A stretch of 64,000 nucleotides of DNA from positions 5,641,101-5,705,100 of the forward strand of contig NC_060900.1 in the NCBI RefSeq assembly GCF_014805685.1, in the 5' to 3' direction. Source of the DNA: Silurus meridionalis (lineage: Eukaryota > Chordata > Actinopteri > Siluriformes > Siluridae). The position numbers were made by a program, and so were the translations under genes. The notes below the pieces were generated by a model that saw only the letters and a program-made list of their open reading frames with translations, ran no database searches and was not told where the DNA came from. Below, one piece after another: positions 1 to 64,000 of the stretch. Position 1 is the stretch's first letter; each line of letters starts with the position of its first letter.

Positions 1-638
1 CCAAAGACTACAGAAAATCTTTGTAGCTGGAATCACAAGCCTCTGTTTGCAAACTGTGAAAAGTCTCTCTTGAAAGTGGTTGTCAAGGTTATGAGGGGGA
101 CATTTTTCTGTGTTTTGTGTCTTTAACTTGTCATGTCAAAAAAAAAAACGATCAAATAAGGGCAATGGACATGAATACATGTGTTATGCTGCTATTCAGC
201 CCTAAACCCGTGTAGATGAATTGTTAACTACTTAGTGTTCTTTCCTATACCTCAGGAGAAATACTCAGATGGACATATTAAATGTTTTTTTTCTCCAGAG
301 GTATGAGATGCAAGTAGATTTAGAAAAGAACTAATACTTTTGTACTTAATAATACTAGAGTGCCAGATGCCAAACGTATACTAGTAACCAGTATGATGTC
401 ACCATTTTAAAGCGTTCGTATAACCGTATAGTTTCTACATACCCAGCAGGTCTGGGCTAAGTATCAGTCTCAGTGTGTGCTGTGTGTCCTGTAAAGTAAG
501 AGCATTCATAACCCTATCATAGGAAAAAGGATACGAGCCAGTGCCAGATGCAGCTTTACATTTAAGAAAGATCCTTTGCTTTCTTTTACTATATAAATAA
601 ATATAATATATATAATGTCTATGGCCATGTATGTATTG

Positions 639-703
<65 letters not shown>

Positions 704-1447
704 TATATATAAAAATATCTAACGGGTGTACAGTTTATTATCAACATGAATATAACATATATATTATTATATTTCTTTTTTGACTATGTTATATACAGAT
801 GTAACCAAAATCCTAATTGTATTAATATAAATTATATTCAAGTAATAAAGATTCATGTATCTACTATAATAGACAAGGACTTTTCTTTAAGCTTTTCACA
901 TTGTACCCTGGTCTTGGCAAACATTAGTTTTATTAACTGGAATGAAATCCAGACTAAACAAGAACAAAATATTCCATTAAAACACTTGTTTTAAATGGCA
1001 ACCTGCAAATTTGAACACCAGATGGAAGCAAAGTACTTCATGCGCATGACCATAAATCTGACTATGCCACACTTGTACATATACTGTACACTCATAAACT
1101 GTAAAAGCTGTTGAGCTTACAGATCTTTTCTCTATGCTTATTAAACTGAACTGGATGTAGGACAGGAGTAAGAATCAGTTTTTATATTTGAACAAAAAAA
1201 TGTCTGTTATAAATCAGTTCAAATGGGCAAAAATGTATTGTTTCATTTATTATATAATCGAATGTAAAAATTGTTAATTGTTATAATTATTATTCGATTT
1301 GGTTTTTAAAGAATTTATTGGTTAAACCTCACCGTAATCTAATCAGTCGGATGAAAAAACATGATATTAACATGATCACTGAGGAAATAGTGAGTGACAC
1401 AAGCAGCTGTGGCTCTTTAGTTTAAAGGAATCTTCACTGATATCTTA
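1..1447. other. AT-rich upstream flank, no gene recognised
   Basis: This stretch is AT-rich and holds no convincing coding exon; the 82-codon open frame at 746-994 is low-complexity and AT-driven. An AATAAA hexamer at 844-849 in AT-rich, UTR-like sequence could be the 3' end of an upstream + strand gene, but no coding sequence is visible to support that. A long AT microsatellite lies inside the stretch. Confidence 0.4.
643..711. repeat. (AT)n microsatellite
   Basis: An almost pure AT dinucleotide run with one interruption near its right end. Confidence 0.95.
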
Positions 1448-1840
1448 TACACTTTATGGTCAAAGGTTTGTGGACACCTAAACATAAGATTGATATGTAC
1501 TTTTTGAACATCCCGTTTCACATTTAATCCCCGTTTGCTGTTATAATAACCTCCAGTCTTCTGAGAAGATGTTCCACTAGATTTTGGGGTGTGCTTGTAA
1601 AGATTTGCTCATACAGCTACAAGGGCATTCAAAAACCAGGTACTGATGTAGGGTGAAAAGACCTGGGGTGCACTCAGCGCTCCAATTCATACCAAAGTTG
1701 TTCAGGGTTGAGGTCAGAGGTCTATAGCAGTCCATTTGGGATCTTTCACTCCAACCCATGTGTAGAAAATCTTCATGAAGCTGGCTTTGTGCTGGAACAG
1801 GAAAATCATGCTGGAACAGGTTTGAGTCTTCTAGCCCAAA
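1448..1840 (+). repeat. CACTATATG-family dispersed repeat, copy 1
   Basis: The left end reads like the other copies in this window (a variant of CACTATATGGACAAAAG, then GTGGACACC). The body carries the family's landmarks: a segment like TTCCACTAGATTTTGG, a 'GGTTGAGGTCAGAGG' segment, 'CCACTCCAACCCATG' and 'GCTGGAACAGGTTTG'. It looks truncated on the right. This is a non-autonomous DNA-transposon-like repeat with no coding capacity, and I cannot assign its superfamily. The same family recurs near 24.4, 30.3, 35.1, 40.8, 42.9 and 47.0 kb. Confidence 0.7.
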
Positions 1841-2042
1841 GTGAAGGCAGTGATGTGTCTAAATATGCTGGTAATATAGTGAATAAATAACATTTTTACC
1901 ATTATATCCCGAATAACAGCATTTCCCTGTAACCTGGATACAGCACACAACTGGTTTCTTTAAGGAATGACAAGAACACACCAGCAACCAACAAACAACA
2001 CCAGAATCACTAAACGTCAAAAATATGGTGGATTTTTCTTTT

Positions 2043-2043
<1 letters not shown>

Positions 2044-2077
<34 letters not shown>
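2044..2077. repeat. (GA)n microsatellite
   Basis: A pure GA run upstream of the iqsec2 promoter region, followed by purine-rich sequence to about 2160. Confidence 0.9.
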
Positions 2078-2079
<2 letters not shown>

Positions 2080-2289
2080 AAGGCAGAGGTTTTTTAAAAC
2101 ACTTAGGTAATTGATGGAGAAGGCGGAAGGCAGAGAGAAAGAGAGATTGAAAGGAAAGAGCTCCCTTATCCATCACAGAACAGGATGGACGCTTGGGACT
2201 GGAATATATTTCAGCGTGACTTTCTTTATTTGAGCATCTAAGAGACTTTTGGGTGTTTAATTAAAACTGTGTGAAAGTGTGTAACACAG

Positions 2290-2295
<6 letters not shown>

Positions 2296-2325
<30 letters not shown>
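2296..2325. repeat. (GT)n microsatellite
   Basis: A pure GT run at the upstream edge of the CpG-rich block. The minus-strand open frames across it are artefacts of the repeat. Confidence 0.9.
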
Positions 2326-2326
<1 letters not shown>

Positions 2327-2329
2327 TGA

Positions 2330-2960
2330 TGTTCCTCCACCACTTCACCAGCACTGCAGACGCACGGCTCGACCAACAGGAGCGCGCGTAGGTAGGAGAC
2401 GCACCTGCGAGGCTGCCATACCATTCGTGACGCCGAGGAGCCGCGTTGTGTAGCGTCGTAGAAGGGTTTCTTTCTTCTTTTCTTTTTCTCCCTTCGCGTC
2501 TTTCCTTCTCCGCAGTAATTGAGTGTGTGTTGTGTAACACTGCGTGTCGGTCGGTCGATTTTGCAACAAAAAAATCCACACAACACACGAGCAAGACCTG
2601 CGAATGAGTAAAAGTGAGTGACTGGAGAAAAAGAAATGACCAAATGGATACTGATTTACCAATTTGACGACTCACCGCCTGAACCTTCGGTCGTTTCGAC
2701 GCATATTTTTTGTCATTTCTTCACTTTTGTTTTTATGACAAATTTCTGTTGAAAAAGAAGAAAAGAAGTGGTTTTAACGGCGCGGCAGCCTGAGGGAAAG
2801 GACTGAACATGCGCGCGCATGAGCCCGCGCGTGCCAGCTGCGGGATCTTACCGCGAGTTACCTGAGAGGGGGGAAAAGGGCGGGAAGCGCGCGCTGGATT
2901 GGAATAATAATTATATTTAAAAAAATCTAACGGTCGGCGCGCGTGCCGCACACGCAGCCT
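2330..2960 (+). promoter_or_regulatory. iqsec2: CpG-rich promoter region of iqsec2
   Basis: CpG density rises sharply here against an AT-rich, CpG-poor background, with GCGCGCGTAG, GACGCCGAGGAGCCGCG, GCGCGCGCATGAGCCCGCGCG and GGTCGGCGCGCGTGCCG. It is the only long CpG-island-like block upstream of coding exon 1 and ends just before a consensus splice donor at 3011. CpG-island promoters usually lack a TATA box and start diffusely, and no clear TATA is seen. The transcription start cannot be placed from sequence alone. Confidence 0.6.
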
Positions 2961-3010
2961 CGGACCAGAAAACATGGGGTGAGGAGAAGGAGAAAGAGGA
3001 ATGAAGCTCT
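2900..3010 (+). other. iqsec2: Probable 5' UTR exon of iqsec2 (start not resolved)
   Basis: A consensus donor (CTCT then GTAAGTAAAA) begins at 3011, immediately after the CpG-rich block. It would join the acceptor ending at 3773 (CACTTTTCAG), 34 nt before the main start codon. The left edge given here is arbitrary. The leader holds short upstream open frames: ATG at 2974 stops after one more codon. ATG at 3001 runs three codons, and its TGA stop is created across the 3010/3774 splice junction. Such frames often lower translation of the main frame. The exon is inferred from splice signals and position only. Confidence 0.45.
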
Positions 3011-3807
3011 GTAAGTAAAAAACACGGAAAATATCATATTATTCTTTCATATAGTATATTTTATATTACTTTTTCCTTTCCTAAGTATCCATCTTAATAG
3101 GATACAATACAAAATACATATGTATATAAATCTTCGTTTTGTTTTTACGTCAGTGTAGAACGACTTGTTTTTACACTTTCTTCTTCTTCATATGAATTTG
3201 CATCCGGTTTCAAGATAATAAATCATAAGATAAAGTTTTTTTTATATATTTAAGCCTCAAAGACTATTCAGATACACATTCTTGTTCTTGTTTATGGCCT
3301 CCTCCAGAAGCTCAGTGTGTGGGAGTTTGTGCTCAGTCCAGCAAAATGGTGGACTGACTTTTTACCGATCTCTAAGTCAGTATCTGAGCATTTCCTTTCT
3401 CTCCTCACTTCTTCTTTAATGGATTTAAGTGCTGAAGAGGGCAAAGAAAGCCCTTTAGTTTTTTGTATTAACCCCATGCATACTTTTCTTAGGGCATTTT
3501 TCAGTACAAGCAGCTGCATGATGCACATCTGAGATGTAAAAACTGTTAATAACTCTTCGCAGCTACACTGATGAAGATTTCTCCCATTGCTATTGCTCCA
3601 GTATTGGTCTTCAGTATGCCTTAGGGCATCAACATGGACGATGACCCGGACTGTAACTGTAGTCACTTTAGTTGAACAGTCATAGTTACAGTTTTTCATT
3701 GATTATCCAATATTTGTTCGAACCCCCCCACTTGACTTATTCAGTGGGGGGGGTTGAAAATCACACTTTTCAGGACTGATTTTGCCGCTGCCCCCAAGGC
3801 CTGGGCC

Positions 3808-59865
<56,058 letters not shown>

Positions 59866-61706
59866 GCAGGGGCAAGGGAAAGGTGCGCTCCTGGGGATCA
59901 CTACGAGGTCCCCTGGTGGTGGGAGGAGGAACGGCAGAGAGATTAGAAGACATGGGAGGTGGAACTCGGACCAGGACTGAAGGCAGCAAGAGGAAACGCA
60001 ACCTACTGAGACTCTGTTACTTTCATTTGCGCTTCCCACAAGTATAGAGCGAGACAGGATTTGGGAGACAATGTGCATATATGCAATATGCACAGTTTGA
60101 AATGCATTTCACATGTAACACAGGGTAATTTATTGATTACAGTAGAAGAAAATCCAATCTCAGAAATAATGAAAAAAAGCACAACTGACTTTAACTGAAA
60201 GTGCGTAAATTACTGACAAGCAATGAATTTCTTTGTTTTCTTATTTTCTTTTAATTATACAGTGAATTATATACAGTGGAAATAAAATATAACCAGGTAT
60301 CAAACACATGAGTATGTACGCACATAGCTGTGCTCAAGCCCTGACTATCTAATTATGCACAGGGGGTGAATAAACTGCCTATAGCCATAAAAGAATGTAA
60401 TCTCAGAGTCAGTACATGAAGAAACATGAAGAGCTTGTCTCAGGCTGTATATTAATATCAGAATGGAAGTAGACCCTGTAGATCAGGGACCCCTACAATG
60501 AACGAGACTTTATCCTCTACTGGACATACAGTGTACATCCATTCACAATAACATAAGAGGTGAAATGTGTTTTAAGCTCTATCTTACTACAGACATGAAC
60601 TATACGCAACAATCAGTTATGCTAATTATTAATTATTCGATGTTCATCTATAGTGATTCCTGCTCTTTTGCTGTATAAATACTGCCTCAAATGAGAGGTA
60701 TATTTGAAGATCACACAAGAAACCTGACTTATTCACAGTTTTCAATATTGCAGGTCAGATTTAAAGTCATCGATTTATTTATAGGTTCTGACCTTAACAA
60801 ATTGTCAATTGTATGAGTTGGAGAAGGGATTATTTTGGCCCTTGTGCTAAATTTTGCACCTCATTTTAGAAAGTATTAACATCCTGCTATGAAATAAGTA
60901 TCCTAAAGGGCTTGATTTTCACAAATGTTTGATGACCATACAAATGCTTGAAAATACAAGTATAATGATTGAACTTTTCACTGCCAAAGTTTGTGTTCTT
61001 GCTCAAAAATTTGCAGTCAGTTGCCAATAATAATAATAATATTGATAATACAGAAACTGTTGCTGGATGGTTAGATATCTAGGCAGATTTCTAGAGCTGG
61101 TACTGTCTTGTGTGCCTCATAAGAGCTCATAACAAATAATAAACTGCCACTCGCATTTAGTAAGCATAAACGAGATGCATGAAGTTCACTATGCCGAGAC
61201 CTGTAACGGACAATTGTCTGTACGATGTAATTGTATTATTAGTAATAATATTGACCTGATGAAATGGATATTCCATGGCGAGCAAATCAAACATCGTTCT
61301 GCGAAAAGATCTGAAAAAACAATTCATTTTTGCCAGAATGTTTTGTGAGCTTCTTGGTTTACTGCCACAATACCATATGTGGAAATAAACGGCTGACTGA
61401 ATTAATCCAGTTTAGGAACCTGTGTAGAGTAGTCGCGGTCTTTGGAAAGAAACGTTCCAGGAGGCACTGCAGCTGCTCTCGCTGTTCCTCTTCCTTTTGG
61501 TCTTTTGCCTAACTAAAATGCCTGTATGTCATAGTGCCAATCAAATGCGTTCCACGGAGTTGTATTGATGCTTTTATCATTTTGCTGATTGTTTTGCTTT
61601 GTTTATTATGGATATTATTGGTTTCACTGATTATTATGAATATTACTATTATCATTACTGGTATTTATGTTATGGAAATCATACATCTACTATAAATACC
61701 ACAAAG

Positions 61707-61710
<4 letters not shown>

Positions 61711-61772
<62 letters not shown>
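61711..61772. repeat. (AT)n microsatellite
   Basis: A pure AT run within the probable 3' UTR or just beyond it. Confidence 0.95.
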
Positions 61773-61774
<2 letters not shown>

Positions 61775-62384
61775 ATAATGTACATAAATCCACTCATAGT
61801 TAACCTGAGAGTGTGCTTAGATTGGTGATTGGTGGATTTTATGGACAATAACACTTGCCTTTACAAGTGTTTACTGAATGTTGCAGACTTTGTTCTGGTA
61901 TTTATTCACCCTTTTTCCCCCACAAATGTCTTGTTAATTGAACATTTGTTTTATTTTAGGTTTGTGCAATATAGAATTTGTGTCAAAAAGATTTTTTTTT
62001 TTTTTGTTTAGGTTTTTTTTAGTTTTTTTAATGAAGACTTCACTTATGTTTTCTTTTTAAGTGGAAATAGAAATGATTCTGCATTAATTTTATTGCCAAA
62101 TGTAATTAAGTTATTAGGTTTTAAGTTTTGATGTGTATGTACACGGCGCATATGAGGCGCTACATTGAAGCAGGTCAATAAGAAAACACAAACATATATA
62201 CAGATGGATCCAGTTCATTGGCTTTACCATTTTTCTCTCTCTGCATATCCGATCCTTTTGCATGACTGCAGTACTTACTGAATGAAGAGTGTTCTATAAA
62301 CAGATTTGTATATAGTATAGCAAATTATAATATGATATAATGTTGTTTATGGAACAGAAAAAACTAGTATTCGGGTTTGATTGT

Positions 62385-62423
62385 GTGCGTGCGTGCGTGC
62401 GTGCGTGTGTGTGTGTGTGTGTG
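62385..62423. repeat. (GTGC)n/(GT)n microsatellite
   Basis: GTGC tetranucleotide steps passing into a pure GT run. Confidence 0.9.
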
Positions 62424-62819
62424 AGAGTGAATGTGTCGCCTGTATGAGAGTATATCATTCAGTGTAGGTGAATATTGCATATTTATTTTGTAAGCCTAAC
62501 TAACGTAGGCCTATATGTCACTACCAAGCTGAATGTTCTTTTAGAATTCTATGAACTACCAAGTCATCGAATTTGTGTACAGAATGTGTGCAACAGAAAT
62601 ACAGAGAGATGTGAATATTTATTGCTTCTAAAACTATTATAAAGTGTCCTTGCAGTGCTTAAAGCCTGGTGTGGTTTGTTTCTTGTTGGTTTCACTACAT
62701 GCAAAAGTGTGTTCTTACTTATAGTCATTAATTTTTTTTTTGTAAAAAAACACAGCACATAAAATATAATGTAGGATACTGTAGAATTCTATGGAAGGAT
62801 TTTCCAGGCAATTTTCGAA

Positions 62820-64000
62820 AGGAATTGTGATTGTATTTGCAGTTGTGTTTTCCATATGTGGATGCATAAATTGAGACATAATCAACACAATCAACTCAAA
62901 TCTTGCATTAGCATTTGCGTTTTCGCTTTTGTGAATGCACAGTGACTGCCAAATTTTAAATGGAAAAGCAAAGTCTATTTGCAGTTGCATTTTCCGTGTA
63001 TTACAAGTTATGACCATGTCATATTAAAAAAAAAGCACACGTAATTAATATTGCTATTTAAATGTGACATGGTCATAACTTGTAATAAACGGAAAATGCA
63101 GCTGCAAATAGACTTTGCTTTTCCATTTCCATTTGAAAATACGTAGCCTCCTTAATACAAATGGAGTTCTATTTGAGTTTTGGCGGGCTACATCCGCGAA
63201 AATAAAAAAGCACGTGGTAATTCATATTGCTATTTAAATATGACGTGGTCATAACCAGAGATGAAATGTAACGCAGTACAAATATTTTGTTACTGTTATT
63301 AGGCAGATTTTTCTTGTATCAGTTTTTAATTTCACTATTTATTTCTCAGGCAACTTTTTACTTTCACTCAAAAAAATTTTTACTGAAATATCTGTATTTT
63401 CTACTTCATACATTTTCAATCCAGACTCGTTAATTTAGTTTTTATCTATTTGGTGACATGATATTTTTTCTTCTCATTGCGCACCGTTTTCATATTACTA
63501 TTGATGTATCATTTCCCTGCTATCACGCACCACAGAGGAAGGCTAGCCTACGAAGCTAACAATGAGCGCAGCAGAAGGCAACAAGAAGTATGGGGCTGAC
63601 GTGGAAGAGACAGAGGGAGTCGGTGATGTAAACATGACTGAGAACAGAGACATTCCTGATCACCTGATCATCACCATCTTTTCTCTGCTTTTGTTCAATA
63701 TAGTGGTTGTTCAGCCTGGATACGTTCATTAGGAAACAAAACATTTTATTCTTTTGTATTTATATTTTAATATGATCTGAGGTTCAGTTACCAGCATGAC
63801 ACTAAAACAGGTAGTAATAGTTACGTACATCAGAGCTCAAACTTCATTACTTTAACTTGAGTGAAAAAGTGTTGTCATTACTTCAACTTACACCAGAGTC
63901 TTTTAAAACATGAGTATCTGTTTTTCTACTTGAGTGAAGGATGTGTGTACTTTTGCCATCTTTGGTCATAACTCAAAAGACACAGGAAATACAGTTGCAA
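62820..64000. repeat. Repeat with 59-bp inverted arms and direct sub-repeats
   Basis: An arm at 62962-63020 (GGAAAAGCAAAGTCTATTTG and onward) is repeated inverted at 63066-63124 with only two mismatches over 59 bp and a 45-bp spacer. The spacer phrase AATTAATATTGCTATTTAAA and the following GACATGGTCATAAC recur as a direct repeat at about 63218-63255. TTTGCAGTTG.ATTTTCC phrases also occur near 62837 and, inverted, at the window's end. This resembles a foldback or palindromic non-autonomous transposon. It is split by the insertion at 63256-63964. Confidence 0.75.
63256..63964. mobile_element. hAT-like element with perfect 8-bp target duplication
   Basis: Ends CAGAGATG.. and ..CATCTTTG (7/8 inverted match), flanked on both sides by GTCATAAC (63248-63255 and 63965-63972). 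Length 709 bp. The interior has TTTACTTTCACTC and ACTTGAGTGAA phrases, similar in style to the intron 3 element. No transposase. Confidence 0.8.

Larger units (their letters stand above)
59866..62700 (+). other. iqsec2: Probable iqsec2 3' UTR and flank
   Basis: No coding exon follows the STVV stop. AATAAA hexamers occur at 60281-60286, 61138-61143 and 61384-61389, so the transcript could end at several places. Neuronal genes of this kind often have long 3' UTRs. An AT run lies at 61711-61772 and GTGC/GT steps at 62385-62423. The 3' end cannot be fixed from sequence. Confidence 0.45.

Noticed and set aside
2238..2675. Open frames on the minus strand over the promoter (up to 145 codons).
   Set aside because: They are driven by the GT repeat and CpG-rich DNA, overlap each other in several frames, and have no recognisable domain.
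3754..3807. In-frame ATG at 3754 as the iqsec2 start.
   Set aside because: It lies before the acceptor ending at 3773 and so is intronic in the spliced model. Homology to IQSEC2 begins at the ATG at 3808.

Overview
The window is vertebrate nuclear DNA, almost certainly from a teleost fish. Coding sequence is sparse and split by GT-AG introns, and long AC/AT/CT microsatellites are frequent. The repeats are of fish type: Tc1/mariner remnants, hAT-like elements with 8-bp target duplications, a tRNA-derived SINE and several decayed non-LTR retrotransposons. A catfish-like or related ostariophysan is my guess from repeat flavour only.

I can support one protein-coding gene, on the + strand and filling nearly the whole window. 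It is the orthologue of IQSEC2 (BRAG1), a neuronal postsynaptic guanine-nucleotide exchange factor for Arf GTPases. A CpG-rich promoter and probable 5' UTR exon lie near 2.3-3.0 kb. Coding exon 1 (3808-4253) encodes the N-terminal coiled coil. A 46-kb intron follows, then thirteen exons between 50.2 and 59.9 kb. These encode the IQ motif, a low-complexity linker with a 12-histidine run, the Sec7 catalytic domain, the PH domain, and a long proline-rich tail ending in the PDZ ligand STVV. All junction phases agree. The model gives about 1482 residues, against roughly 1488 for the human protein as I remember it, provided one base is discounted in a C9 run in the last exon (59745-59753).

The most interesting content is inside the 46-kb intron. 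Two short open segments with splice signals (33859-34020, 162 nt; 35896-35976, 81 nt) are both phase 2 on each side, so they fit between coding exons 1 and 2. Both encode the pattern HQFCC-x4-C. They look like real, probably alternative, cassette exons with a duplicated Cys motif, and I recall an HQFCC motif in the paralogue IQSEC3. A third phase-compatible segment (5094-5177) is weaker. A TATA box followed by a well-placed ATG and a phase-2 donor (29422-29512) may be an internal promoter with its own short first exon.

The rest of the intron and the flanks are repeats and AT-rich sequence. Nested insertions are common and date one another: a hAT element inside a CACTATATG-family element (47-48 kb), a hAT-like MITE inside a LINE (24.2 kb), an LTR-like block inside a TIR element (6.3-7.3 kb), and a hAT-like element inside a repeat with a 59-bp inverted arm (63 kb). 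I found no second host gene, no bona fide tRNA or rRNA gene and no CRISPR array.
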